A stretch of 64,000 bases of DNA from Falsiphaeobacter marinintestinus (GTDB taxonomy: Bacteria; Pseudomonadota; Alphaproteobacteria; Rhodobacterales; Rhodobacteraceae): the NCBI RefSeq assembly GCF_007923355.1, contig NZ_VOGO01000002.1, forward strand, positions 186,001 through 250,000, written 5' to 3'. Positions 54,846-63,684 of this stretch are shown piece by piece. Both the position numbers and the translations under genes were made by a program. Position 1 is the stretch's first letter. The number at the start of each line of letters is the position of its first letter. The notes beneath the pieces are model-generated. The model was not told the DNA's origin, searched no databases, and worked only from the letters and a program-made list of their open reading frames with translations.

Positions 54846-56210
54846 TTATCCGGCCCCGAAGATGTCGCCGACAAATCCTACCAGGTCGGCAGGTCGTGTC
54901 ATTGACATCCCGCCGCCCGGTCCGGTTTTGCCGCCAGCCGGAGCAATGGCTGCGGTGAAACCAAGTTTTTGCGCTTCTTTCAACCTGTTTTCGGTCTGAG
55001 GGGCCGGACGAAGGGCACCAGACAGGCTGATTTCCCCGAAAACAACGGTATCTGCGGGAAGCGCTGTGTCTTCGCGGGCACTTATTAGAGCGGCCGCCAC
55101 GGCCAGATCTGCGGCCGGTTCACTGATCTTCATACCGCCTGCGACGTTCAGATAGACATCGAGCCCGGCAAACGGGATGCCGCAGCGGGCTTCGAGAACC
55201 GCAAGAATCATCGCCAGCCGCCCTCCGTCCCAGCCGACGACCGACCGGCGCGCCTGTGAATGCGGGGAGGGCGCAACAAGCGCCTGGATTTCGGTCAGGA
55301 CGGGCCGGGTGCCTTCGATCCCGGCAAACACGGCCGATCCCGGATTGGGTTCGCCGCGTTCCGACAGGAACAGGGCCGAGGGGTTGGAAACTTCGGCAAG
55401 CCCGCCACCGGTCATTTCAAACACGCCGATTTCGTCGGCGGGGCCGAAGCGGTTTTTCACGGCGCGCAGGATGCGGAACTGGTGGCCGCGTTCGCCTTCG
55501 AAATAAAGGACCGTGTCGACCATATGTTCGACCACGCGGGGGCCAGCGATCTGTCCGTCCTTGGTGACATGGCCGACCATCACAACGCTGACGCCATTGC
55601 GCTTGGCAAAAGTGGTCAGCTCATGCGCAGCGGCGCGGACTTGAGACACGCTGCCCGGCGCGCTTTCGACATTGTCCGCCCACATCGTCTGAATCGAATC
55701 GATGATCACCAGCTGGGGCTTTTCGGCCTCCAACGTGGTCAGGATATCGCGCAGGTTGGTTTCGGCACCCAGTTTAACCGGGGCGTCGGCCAGATTCAGG
55801 CGTCGGGCGCGCATCCGGACCTGCGCGCTGGCTTCCTCGCCTGAAATATAAAGCACTTTCAGACCATTGCGCGCGAACCTTGCAGCGGCTTGCAACAGCA
55901 AAGTGGATTTGCCGATCCCCGGATCGCCCCCAACCAGAATGGCAGATGCCGCGACAAGACCGCCGCCCAGAACCCGGTCCAGTTCGGCAACGCCGCTCAT
56001 CGTGCGGGGCGGCGGGGCTTCTTCAGTCGAAAGATCGGTCAGCGCCACGCTGCGCCCGCGCTTGGCGCCCAGCGATTTTGAAGACGGCCCGGCGGACAGC
56101 GGGGCCTCTTCGGCGATGGAATTCCATTCGCCGCAGCCGTCGCACCGGCCCGACCATTTTGAAGTGACTGCCCCACACGAGGCGCAGACGAAGGATTTCT
56201 GTTTTGCCAT
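54846..56210 (-). CDS. radA: DNA repair protein RadA
   Basis: RecA-related branch-migration helicase. 454 aa. Zinc finger CASCGAVTSKWSGRCDGCGEW at the N-terminus, Walker A GGDPGIGKSTLLLQ (about residues 94-107), the RadA-specific KNRFG motif (VKNRFGPADEIGVFEM), and a Lon-protease-like C-terminal domain (KISEPAADLAVAAALIS). Full length. Confidence 0.96.
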   Translation of the reverse strand: MAKQKSFVCASCGAVTSKWSGRCDGCGEWNSIAEEAPLSAGPSSKSLGAKRGRSVALTDLSTEEAPPPRTMSGVAELDRVLGGGLVAASAILVGGDPGIGKSTLLLQAAARFARNGLKVLYISGEEASAQVRMRARRLNLADAPVKLGAETNLRDILTTLEAEKPQLVIIDSIQTMWADNVESAPGSVSQVRAAAHELTTFAKRNGVSVVMVGHVTKDGQIAGPRVVEHMVDTVLYFEGERGHQFRILRAVKNRFGPADEIGVFEMTGGGLAEVSNPSALFLSERGEPNPGSAVFAGIEGTRPVLTEIQALVAPSPHSQARRSVVGWDGGRLAMILAVLEARCGIPFAGLDVYLNVAGGMKISEPAADLAVAAALISAREDTALPADTVVFGEISLSGALRPAPQTENRLKEAQKLGFTAAIAPAGGKTGPGGGMSMTRPADLVGFVGDIFGAG

Positions 56211-56264
56211 TCTGCGTTACTGCACGAGCGGCTGCTTCGGCTCAACCCCAGATTGGCCCATTGC

Positions 56265-56729
56265 TCAGGCCTTTGAACCGTTTGCTGAAGGCTGCGTGCG
56301 CATGTTGCGTTCGATCAATATCCCCAGAATGATCGACGCCAGTATACAGGCCGTGAACAGATACAAACCCCATGCGATCTCGATCCGTGCATAAGACACG
56401 CCCTTGACGATGGTGATGTACAGCGCGATCAGGAAAATGTCTGCCATAGCAAGCTTTCCAAGGATATGCATTGCTGGCATGGCGCGCACGTCAAGCAGGT
56501 TCCATTGCACCAGCGCAAGCCCGATGCATTTCATAAACGGAGCAAACAGCGCAAAGGTCGAAACGATTAATGCAAGCACCGGGTCAGTCTGCCAAAGCGA
56601 CTGCAAACCGGTCATGACCGTGATTTCGCTCATCCCGAACAGAGGCAGCAGGCTGGCACGCAAAAGCGGCGCAAACCAGGCGATTGGATACAGGATAAGC
56701 AGGGCCAGCGTGGCGAGGCGGAATAAGAT
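56265..56729 (-). CDS. PqiA-like membrane protein, no standard start codon
   Basis: Four hydrophobic segments, e.g. ITVMTGLQSLW...LALIVSTFALFAPFMK and FLIALYITIVKGVSYARI, match the paraquat-inducible protein A family. The frame opens after a TAA at 56748-56750, and the sequence up to a TTG at 56663 encodes LFRLATLALLILYPIAWFAP, the expected first transmembrane helix. No ATG, GTG or TTG precedes it. An ATC at 56729 lies 8 nt after AAGGGG (56743-56738) and is the best candidate, giving 154 aa. Either initiation is at a rare codon or the start has been mutated. Confidence 0.7.
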   Translation of the reverse strand: MLFRLATLALLILYPIAWFAPLLRASLLPLFGMSEITVMTGLQSLWQTDPVLALIVSTFALFAPFMKCIGLALVQWNLLDVRAMPAMHILGKLAMADIFLIALYITIVKGVSYARIEIAWGLYLFTACILASIILGILIERNMRTQPSANGSKA

Positions 56730-56743
56730 CGAACTGTCCCCTT
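56729..56743 (-). promoter_or_regulatory. Shine-Dalgarno pointing at an ATC start
   Basis: AAGGGG at 56743-56738 with an 8-nt spacer to ATC at 56729. No other ribosome site is seen before the later TTG at 56663. Confidence 0.4.
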
Positions 56744-56816
56744 AAATGGATGCGCCGGTGCGCGTTCGATCAGAGTTGGGTTGCGTCAGCGCGGTTTGAA
56801 AGGTCTTGCAGTCTTC

Positions 56817-56838
56817 AAAGCCGATCAAAACCGGCTTT
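56817..56838 (-). terminator. Hairpin after the CarF-like gene
   Basis: AAAGCCG and CGGCTTT form a 7-bp stem with an 8-nt loop in the 154-bp gap between the CarF-like gene and the PqiA-like frame. No good T-run follows, so termination is only possible. Confidence 0.35.
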
Positions 56839-56883
56839 GCGTGGCGCATCAGACACGCCTGATTTTGAACAATCGCGGGGCGG

Positions 56884-57456
56884 TCAGTCGCGATACCAGG
56901 ATTTGGTTTGCAGATCCGGACGGCGGGGGGCGCCGAACAGGGGCACGAAAATCCGCTCCAGCCCACGCCAGAACCCCAGCTTGTCCAACCAGGGATTCAG
57001 CCATGGGGTCAGCACGCAATAATGTGTGACGTGCGGGTCGATATGATGCTTCCAGTGATGCGGTGCGTTTTGAAGGACCCCGATTTTCTGGAGACGCTTG
57101 ATGATCTTGGGCAGACGGTGTCGCGGTGCGTGCGTGAATCGGTGGGCCTGTTGGTTGAAGCCGCCGAATGCGGCGAAGACCAACAATTGCCATGACATTG
57201 CGTCGGCAAAGTAGGCGACGATCAAAACCAGCGCCGTAAAGGACAGGATCGGGATGTTGTTCTTGAGCCAGTGGATTTTCATCATATCAGCCGGGCGGTC
57301 ATGATGCGTCTGGTTGGGCTGAACAAATACCTTGCCCCAGATCGGGTCATCAACGTCGCCCAACGTATCTTCGGCCCAGTGAAAAATGCCGCCAACCAGA
57401 TCGGCCAGAAGGTACAGGCCGACGACCTGAACCGCGATAATCAATATGTCAAACAT
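56884..57456 (-). CDS. CarF/TMEM189-type plasmanylethanolamine desaturase-like protein
   Basis: 190 aa from MFDILIIAVQ. The His clusters THHDRPADM, AHRFTHA, PHHWKHHIDPHVTHY and the membrane segments near residues 5-20 and 75-110 are the di-iron desaturase pattern of CarF (Myxococcus) and human TMEM189. Such enzymes make the vinyl-ether bond of plasmalogens. Divergent from the TetR gene over a shared AT-rich promoter region, so TetR control is likely. Whether this bacterium makes ether lipids is unknown. Confidence 0.88.
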   Translation of the reverse strand: MFDILIIAVQVVGLYLLADLVGGIFHWAEDTLGDVDDPIWGKVFVQPNQTHHDRPADMMKIHWLKNNIPILSFTALVLIVAYFADAMSWQLLVFAAFGGFNQQAHRFTHAPRHRLPKIIKRLQKIGVLQNAPHHWKHHIDPHVTHYCVLTPWLNPWLDKLGFWRGLERIFVPLFGAPRRPDLQTKSWYRD

Positions 57457-57537
57457 GGATAGAAACCCTTTTTCCCCAATCAAAAGTCGCAAACCGGGCC
57501 TGTGTAGTGGCCCGTCTTTCGTCCCATCGCGTTAATA

Positions 57538-57585
57538 TTAAACGATGATTAATTAAACTTACCTTGAATTTAACCGTTGATCAAT
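57538..57585. promoter_or_regulatory. Candidate operator pair in the CarF/TetR divergent region
   Basis: TTAAACGATGATTAAT (57538-57553) and TTTAACCGTTGATCAAT (57569-57585) are related direct repeats about 31 bp apart. The surrounding 60 bp is strongly AT-rich within a GC-rich genome and holds both divergent promoters. Confidence 0.45.
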
Positions 57586-57630
57586 ATACGATGGAAAACA
57601 GTGAAATAGTGTTTTTTTGGAGTGTGTTAG

Positions 57631-58251
57631 GTGGGAAGAAGATCAGATCACACTCGGGATCAGCTGCGCGAGATGATTCTAAAATCCACCTGCCAGCTGA
57701 TCGAAGACGGCGGGCTTCGCGGTCTTAGTATCCGCAAGATTGCCGCAGAAATCGGGTACACGTCGGGCACGATTTATCAGGTTTTTGAAAACCTGGATGA
57801 CCTGATTGTCGAGACACATGTTCTGACGCTGAAAGACCTGCATGCGACACTGGCCGACGTCGAAATTGGCGACGATCCTGAAACCTCGCTGTTTGAATTG
57901 GCCAAAACCTGTCTCCAATTCGCAAACGCGCATCAGAACCGTTGGAACGCCGTGTTTTTTCATATGCTTCCCGAACAGCGAACTCTTCCGGATCACTATG
58001 TTGAACAGGTGACGCAGTTGCTGGCTTATGGCGTCAAAGCGATCGATCCGCTGTTTTCGCAACAGGGGAGCGCAGAGGCCTGGCTGTCTGCGCGGGTGCT
58101 GTGGTCAAGCCTGTATGGGATCGTGTCACTGGAAACGACGTCAAAACTGTCCCGCGAAGAAGAGGCGGATGTGTTTATCCGGACGCTGCTGCGCAACTTT
58201 TTGGCCGGCCTGAAAATGGAACTGGCCCAACCGGACAGCGCGGACGCCTGA
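57631..58251 (+). CDS. TetR/AcrR family regulator
   Basis: 206 aa. GTG start at 57631 with GGAG about 8 nt upstream. Helix-turn-helix: LRGLSIRKIAAEIGYTSGTIYQVFENLDDLI (about residues 30-60). The C-terminal ligand domain is helical. It probably represses itself and the CarF-like gene. Its stop is one base from the mlaF stop on the other strand. Confidence 0.9.
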   Translation: MGRRSDHTRDQLREMILKSTCQLIEDGGLRGLSIRKIAAEIGYTSGTIYQVFENLDDLIVETHVLTLKDLHATLADVEIGDDPETSLFELAKTCLQFANAHQNRWNAVFFHMLPEQRTLPDHYVEQVTQLLAYGVKAIDPLFSQQGSAEAWLSARVLWSSLYGIVSLETTSKLSREEEADVFIRTLLRNFLAGLKMELAQPDSADA

Positions 58252-58252
58252 C

Positions 58253-58999
58253 TTAACGCACAGCCTCAATCGGACCTTCAGCGCGCCCGTTGATGAACTG
58301 ATCCAGATAGGGATCGCCGCTGTCATCCATCTTGCTGACCGGCCCGGTCCACTGGATCACGCCGTCATGCAACATCGCGATGTTGTCGGCGATAGCACGG
58401 ACCGAGGTCATGTCATGGGTGATAGTCATCGCTGTGGCACCCATTTCGACGACGATTTCACGGATCAATTCGTTGATGACCCCTGCCATGATCGGGTCAA
58501 GACCAGTGGTGGGTTCGTCAAAAAAGATGATCTCGGGATCGGCGGCAATCGCACGGGCCAGGCCCACGCGTTTTTGCATGCCCCCTGACAATTCAGCCGG
58601 AAAAAGATCTGCGACCTCGGCTTTCAAACCCACGCGGCGCAGCTTTTCGATGGCGATCTCGCGCGCTTCGGCTTGCGGGCGTTTCAGCGATCCACGCAGC
58701 AGCCGGAACGCCACATTTTGCCAGACGGGGAGAGAGTCAAACAACGCGCCGCCCTGAAACAGCATGCCGAACTTGGCCAGAAACGCGTCGCGGTCGCCAG
58801 TCGATGCATCTTTGCCGTCGACAAGAATTTTGCCGGAATCAGGCTGGATCAGTCCCAGAATGCACTTCAGGGCCACTGATTTTCCCGTGCCCGAACCACC
58901 GATGATGACCATCGACGTCCCGCTTTTGATTTCCAGGGTCATACCGCGCAGCACACGGTTGTTGCCAAAGGCCTTTTGGACGTTCTCAAGCTGGATCAT
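58253..58999 (-). CDS. mlaF: Phospholipid-transport ABC ATPase, MlaF-like
   Basis: 248 aa from MIQLENVQ (58999). Walker A IGGSGTGKSVALK, LSGGMQKRVGLARAI, Walker B IIFFDEPTTGLD. Similar to MlaF and other retrograde phospholipid transporters. ATG overlaps the mlaE stop (ATGA). No mlaD follows; the neighbour is a convergent TetR gene. Confidence 0.9.
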   Translation of the reverse strand: MIQLENVQKAFGNNRVLRGMTLEIKSGTSMVIIGGSGTGKSVALKCILGLIQPDSGKILVDGKDASTGDRDAFLAKFGMLFQGGALFDSLPVWQNVAFRLLRGSLKRPQAEAREIAIEKLRRVGLKAEVADLFPAELSGGMQKRVGLARAIAADPEIIFFDEPTTGLDPIMAGVINELIREIVVEMGATAMTITHDMTSVRAIADNIAMLHDGVIQWTGPVSKMDDSGDPYLDQFINGRAEGPIEAVR

Positions 59000-59778
59000 A
59001 CCGAGAAAAACACCCCCGTCAGCAGGAAGTTGGCAGCAAGGATAAGAACGGCGGCGGCTTCGACGCTGCCCTTGGTCGCACGGCCAACACCCTGAGCCCC
59101 GCGGCCGGAATTCATGCCGAAATAGCACCCCATCACGGCGGAAATCCCGCCAAAGACGGTGCCCTTGACCAACGATGAAATGATGTCGAGCGGTTCAAGA
59201 AAATCGACAGTATTCTTGAGGTAAGTTGCTGAATTAAAACCAAGGCTTTGCACCGAAACCGTATACCCACCTGCGATCCCGATGATGTCACCAATGCCGA
59301 CAAGCAGCGGCACGGTGATCAACGCGGCCAGCACGCGCGGCGCGACAAGGTACTGCATCGGATTGGTGGACAGCGTCACCAAAGCGTCGATCTGCTCGGT
59401 CACCTTCATCGTGGCAATTTCTGCCGCGATAGAAGACGTGACGCGTGCGGCGATCATCAGGCCGACCAACACGGGGCCAAGTTCGCGCACAATACCGATG
59501 GCGACGATCTGGGGCACGACGGCTTCGGCATCGAACCTCGCGCCGCCTGAATAGATCTGCAGGGCAAGCGCGCCGCCCGTGAAGATTGCAGTCATACCCA
59601 CCACCGGCAAGGACAGCCAGCCGATCTGCAACAGTGAAATTGCCAGTTCGCGCGGATAGTAAGGCGGGCGGAAAATATGGGTGATTGCAGACCACGCAAA
59701 TATCGATGCCCGACCGACTTCTGCCAATGTCACCAGAACCATGCGGCCAAGTTGCGCAAGAAGCGTGAGGGGGTTCAT
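58996..59778 (-). CDS. mlaE: Phospholipid-transport ABC permease, MlaE-like
   Basis: 260 aa, about five helices. [28 protein letters not shown] is the EQ coupling-loop region of MlaE proteins. Overlaps both alr and mlaF by 4 nt, so the three are one transcription unit. Confidence 0.92.
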   Translation of the reverse strand: MNPLTLLAQLGRMVLVTLAEVGRASIFAWSAITHIFRPPYYPRELAISLLQIGWLSLPVVGMTAIFTGGALALQIYSGGARFDAEAVVPQIVAIGIVRELGPVLVGLMIAARVTSSIAAEIATMKVTEQIDALVTLSTNPMQYLVAPRVLAALITVPLLVGIGDIIGIAGGYTVSVQSLGFNSATYLKNTVDFLEPLDIISSLVKGTVFGGISAVMGCYFGMNSGRGAQGVGRATKGSVEAAAVLILAANFLLTGVFFSV

Positions 59779-60812
59779 CCCTTGTACACCCGCTTGTATC
59801 GCGCACCCAGAGAGGTCAGGATCTCGTAGCCAATTGTGCCCGCAGCGTCAGCCAGATCATCAACACCTTGTTCGGTGTTCATCAGCGCCAGAGATTCAGG
59901 CTCTTGCGCCAGATCCGTGATGTCGACAGTGATCAGGTCCATCGATACGCGTCCGATCAAAGGGCACGACGTATCCTGGGTGAACAGGTGGACGTTGTCA
60001 CTTCCAATAGCGCGCAAAAGACCATCGGCATAGCCCGCAGCGACAGTTGCGATGCGTGACGGGCGCTTGGCCGTCCAATTGTTGCCATAACCGACCGTTT
60101 CACCAGCTCTCAGATCGCGGATCTGGATGACGGGCAGGTCAAGGGACACAACCGGAACGGCCTCGTCAAATGGCAGGCCGCCATAGAGGCCGACGCCAGG
60201 GCGGGTGATGTCAAAGTGATAATCAGGGCCCAACAGGATACCACCCGTTGCTGCCAGCGATCGCGACACGTCGATACCTTCCGTAAGTTCGTGAAACACG
60301 CGCAACTGATGGGCGTTCATCGGGTGGTCGGGGTCATCCGCGCAGGCCAGATGTGACATGATCAGCACCGGCATCTGTCTGAGTGCGATGTCTTTCAGCG
60401 CGACCCATTCATCGGGTTCCATGCCCAGACGGTTCATCCCGGTGTCCAGCTGAATGCCAAACGCGCGATGCGGCAGGCTTTCAACGTGGCGCAACAACTG
60501 GTCAACCGAATTCAGCATCGGAACCAGATCATGATTGCGGATCAGACCGGTGTCGCCGTCCATATGCCCGGAAAACACGCAGATCATCGGGCCGGGGCCA
60601 ACGGCCTCGCGCACGGCGGCACCTTCTTCGGCAGCGGCGACAAAGAACCGCCGCGCACCCGTTTGGGCCAGTTTGTGGGCCACAACGCCTGCCCCAAGCC
60701 CATAACCGTCGGCTTTGACGACAGCGGCGGTTTCACAGGACGTGCGCGCGTCCAGGGCGCGCCAGTTGGCGGCCAACGCGTCAAGGTCGATGGAAAGGGT
60801 CGCGGTGCTCAT
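59775..60812 (-). CDS. alr: Alanine racemase
   Basis: 345 aa, PLP enzyme making D-alanine for murein. The PLP lysine is in [17 protein letters not shown] (about residue 33), the catalytic Tyr is in the AGYADGL region, and GYGNNW is near it. Start [18 protein letters not shown]. The beginning of the mla genes downstream suggests envelope-linked co-expression. Confidence 0.95.
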   Translation of the reverse strand: MSTATLSIDLDALAANWRALDARTSCETAAVVKADGYGLGAGVVAHKLAQTGARRFFVAAAEEGAAVREAVGPGPMICVFSGHMDGDTGLIRNHDLVPMLNSVDQLLRHVESLPHRAFGIQLDTGMNRLGMEPDEWVALKDIALRQMPVLIMSHLACADDPDHPMNAHQLRVFHELTEGIDVSRSLAATGGILLGPDYHFDITRPGVGLYGGLPFDEAVPVVSLDLPVIQIRDLRAGETVGYGNNWTAKRPSRIATVAAGYADGLLRAIGSDNVHLFTQDTSCPLIGRVSMDLITVDITDLAQEPESLALMNTEQGVDDLADAAGTIGYEILTSLGARYKRVYKG

Positions 60813-60863
60813 GGGGCGTTCATGCCATGGGGACGTCTGGCGTCAAGGGGATTCGCAGTGTCG

Positions 60864-61295
60864 TCAGGTGGCAGGATGCATCTTCGAATGCCACCAGATC
60901 CGAACGGCCCGGGCAAGGCCGCTATCGTCGAACTCGGCAACCAGCGTGCCATCCAGTTCCAGCCGGGGCAGGGGATCGCCGGGCTGGCGATCAGGCAGGC
61001 CGGTTCCGGTGGACTTGGCCCAGATCGCAAACAGCTCCTCCGAGGCGACTTGATAGGTTACGTTCCAATGCCCGATGCCACCGTTTGGCGTTTCGGCCAA
61101 CACTTCGTAATTCAGTTCGATATCGTCCTGCAGCTTGATACGATCCCAATACGCCGCCCGTTCCTGTGGTGTCTTTTGCACCTGAAACGGCGTGTTCCAG
61201 TATTGGCCGTCCTCAAGAAAAAGGGCCGCAAAGCCTTCGGAATCCTGACCTTCCCAGACCCGTTTGTAAGCTGCCATGAAGTCGTGAATGGTCAT
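60864..61295 (-). CDS. NTF2/SnoaL-like protein, 143 aa
   Basis: Starts MTIHDFMAAYKRVWEGQDSEGFAALFLEDGQYWNTPF, the cone-fold NTF2-like pattern, and ends ARAVRIWWHSKMHPAT. Small soluble protein, active site not assignable. Between the DUF1194 protein and alr. Confidence 0.78.
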   Translation of the reverse strand: MTIHDFMAAYKRVWEGQDSEGFAALFLEDGQYWNTPFQVQKTPQERAAYWDRIKLQDDIELNYEVLAETPNGGIGHWNVTYQVASEELFAIWAKSTGTGLPDRQPGDPLPRLELDGTLVAEFDDSGLARAVRIWWHSKMHPAT

Positions 61296-61354
61296 AGTAC
61301 CCTCCGCTTGGTTCCGCGCAGGGTTTCGCCTGCGCGGGCGAAGGTCAAGTCCAT

Positions 61355-62137
61355 TCAGGGTTCCGGGAAATCGCCCATGTTGCGTTGCCAGATTTTTTCT
61401 CCGACCAGACAGTCATATGTGGTGGCGGGTATGACCTGGGGGGCAGCCTGTGGAACAAGGCCTGCGATTTCCAGCACCAGCTTTCTACGGACAGCCTTTG
61501 CAAACTGATCCCACGTCAATACTGGGATCACAAAAGCGCCGGGACCACCGATCACGCAATTCTGGTAATAGATATCAAGATCGGGGATGCCCCACCGGTC
61601 AGAAAACGCGTCGCGCGTCATCAACGGCAAACCGTTGATCGTAATCCCACGGGCCAAAACCTGACTGCGGGCGTCAAGCACGAGCGCGCCCGAATTGTTA
61701 GGGCCATCCCCCGAGACATCGATGACGCGTCGCAATCCGACAAATTCGTTCAGCTCAAAACTGTCGGCACCATACAGCAACGCGCCCGAAATCGACGTGC
61801 GCCGCATCCCGTCGTTGAACCACGAGGTCAGCCGGTCGGCCAAAGCCTGCGCATCGTCGCGCGTTTCGATCAGGGTCCATGGGATGACAACGGTTTGGGA
61901 CGCTGATCCGGCCCATTCTACGTAAGTCACCGCGATCCGCCCAATCATGCCTTTGCCGATGGTTTTGAAAACTTCGTCGCTGGAAAGGGCTTCGGCATAG
62001 CCGCGACGCTGGATTTCCAGCTCGGCAGGGGTCATCGACCGCGAAACGTCCACTGCCAGAACCAATTCGACATCAACCTCGGTTTGGGCCTTGGCCGGTG
62101 CAGCCAACACCAAAAGGAATATGAGCAGGACACGCAT
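61355..62137 (-). CDS. DUF1194 von Willebrand A-type secreted protein
   Basis: 260 aa from MRVLLIFLLVLAAPAKAQ (signal peptide; 62137). MIDAS motif VDVSRSMT (DxSxS), later DVSGDGPNN and SGALLYG. Metal-dependent protein binding in the periplasm is the family expectation. Ends with a CLVGEKIWQ segment containing one of two cysteines. Confidence 0.88.
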   Translation of the reverse strand: MRVLLIFLLVLAAPAKAQTEVDVELVLAVDVSRSMTPAELEIQRRGYAEALSSDEVFKTIGKGMIGRIAVTYVEWAGSASQTVVIPWTLIETRDDAQALADRLTSWFNDGMRRTSISGALLYGADSFELNEFVGLRRVIDVSGDGPNNSGALVLDARSQVLARGITINGLPLMTRDAFSDRWGIPDLDIYYQNCVIGGPGAFVIPVLTWDQFAKAVRRKLVLEIAGLVPQAAPQVIPATTYDCLVGEKIWQRNMGDFPEP

Positions 62138-62199
62138 AGCCACATTGCGCCCCAGTGCCGGGCGCAAGTCCAGTCACGAATGCGTCACGCGAAGCGGGT

Positions 62200-63684
62200 T
62201 CAGAATTGCTGGTCGTCGGTTTGCCAGGTTTTCGCAAGGTTCCCAAATCGCGTGAACTGAGCTTCGAACGACAGCTCGACCGTGCCAATAGGGCCGTGCC
62301 GCTGCTTGCCAACAATGACCTCGGCCTTGCCGTGCAGGCTCTCCATCTCTTCGATCCACTGGGCCATGGCCTCGACATTGTCTTCGCCGGGTTTTTCCCG
62401 CTCTTTATAGTATTCGCCGCGATAGACGAACATCACCACGTCAGCATCCTGTTCGATGGAACCTGATTCCCGAAGGTCAGACAGCTGCGGGCGTTTATCG
62501 TCGCGGCTTTCAACCTGACGCGACAGCTGGGACAAGGCGATCACCGGAATGTCGAGTTCCTTGGCGATGGCCTTCATGCCCATTGAAATCTCGCCGATTT
62601 CGTTCACGCGGTTGTCTGCCGTGCCGCGGCACAGCTGCAGATAGTCGATGATCAGCAGATCCAGCCCATGGGTCCGTTTCAGACGCCGAGCGCGGGCTGC
62701 CAACTGACTGATCGGCAGGGCCGGAGTGTCGTCGATATAAAGAGGGCAGGCTTCCAGATCTTTGGCGGCTTCAACAAAGCGGCGAAACTCGCCCTCGGTC
62801 AGATCGCCCTGACGGATTTTGTGCGACGAAATTTCGGACGCCTCGGACAAAATCCGTCCGGCCAGCTGTTCGGCGCTCATTTCAAGGCTGAAAAACCCGA
62901 CGACGCCGCCGTCAATCGTGCCTTCGGAACCGTCCGGTTTCAGCCCGCGTTTGTACGCTTTGGCAACATTGAACGCGATGTTTGTGGCGAGCGAGGTTTT
63001 GCCCATCGATGGGCGTCCGGCAAGAATCAGAAGGTCGGAGGGATGCAGGCCGCCCAGTTTTTTGTCGAGATCTGTCAGTGCGGTCGGTACACCGGCCATG
63101 CCGCCACCGCGTTGATAGGCTGCGTTGGCCACGTTGACCGCGTCGGTGGCGGCCTTGAGAAAACTCTGAAACCCGGTTTCGGTCTGGCCCTGTTCGGACA
63201 GCTTGTACAGCGCCTGTTCAGCTTCGACGATCTGTTCTTTCGGCTCGCTTGCGACTTCAACCCGGGCGGCCTTGTCCGAGATGTCTTTGCCCAGCCCGAT
63301 CAGTTCGCGCCGGATCGCCAGATCATAGATCATCTGAGCATAGTCACGCGCTGCAAACGCACTGATCGCGGCACCGGCCAGACGGGCCAGATAGGCGGGG
63401 CCGCCCAGTTCTTTCAGGCCGTCGTCATCTTCCATAAAAGCCTTCAGCGTCACCGGAGACGCAAGTGCGTTCTTGGCAATACGGGCCGAGGCGATTTCAT
63501 AGATTCGCTGATGCACAGGGTCGAAAAAATGCTCGGCCTTGATGATCGCGGCGATGCGGTCAAAGACATCGTTATTGGTCAGAATCGCGCCTAAAAGCTG
63601 CTGTTCGGCCTCGACCGAGTGCGGCATGGTCGTTTCTTCTGCTGCTTGCGTCTGTGCTGTGTCGAAATTCGAGATCTCGTTCAT
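62200..63684 (-). CDS. dnaB: Replicative DNA helicase
   Basis: 494 aa hexameric helicase that unwinds the fork. N-terminal domain (PHSVEAEQQLLGAILTNNDVF), Walker A AGRPSMGKTSLATNIAF (about residue 230), FFSLEMSAEQLAGRILSE, DLLIIDYLQL (Walker B) and QLSRQVESRDDKRPQLSDLRESGSIEQDADVV. Start at MNEISNFD (63684); GTG 63696 four codons earlier also has GGGG nearby. No intein. Confidence 0.96.
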   Translation of the reverse strand: MNEISNFDTAQTQAAEETTMPHSVEAEQQLLGAILTNNDVFDRIAAIIKAEHFFDPVHQRIYEIASARIAKNALASPVTLKAFMEDDDGLKELGGPAYLARLAGAAISAFAARDYAQMIYDLAIRRELIGLGKDISDKAARVEVASEPKEQIVEAEQALYKLSEQGQTETGFQSFLKAATDAVNVANAAYQRGGGMAGVPTALTDLDKKLGGLHPSDLLILAGRPSMGKTSLATNIAFNVAKAYKRGLKPDGSEGTIDGGVVGFFSLEMSAEQLAGRILSEASEISSHKIRQGDLTEGEFRRFVEAAKDLEACPLYIDDTPALPISQLAARARRLKRTHGLDLLIIDYLQLCRGTADNRVNEIGEISMGMKAIAKELDIPVIALSQLSRQVESRDDKRPQLSDLRESGSIEQDADVVMFVYRGEYYKEREKPGEDNVEAMAQWIEEMESLHGKAEVIVGKQRHGPIGTVELSFEAQFTRFGNLAKTWQTDDQQF

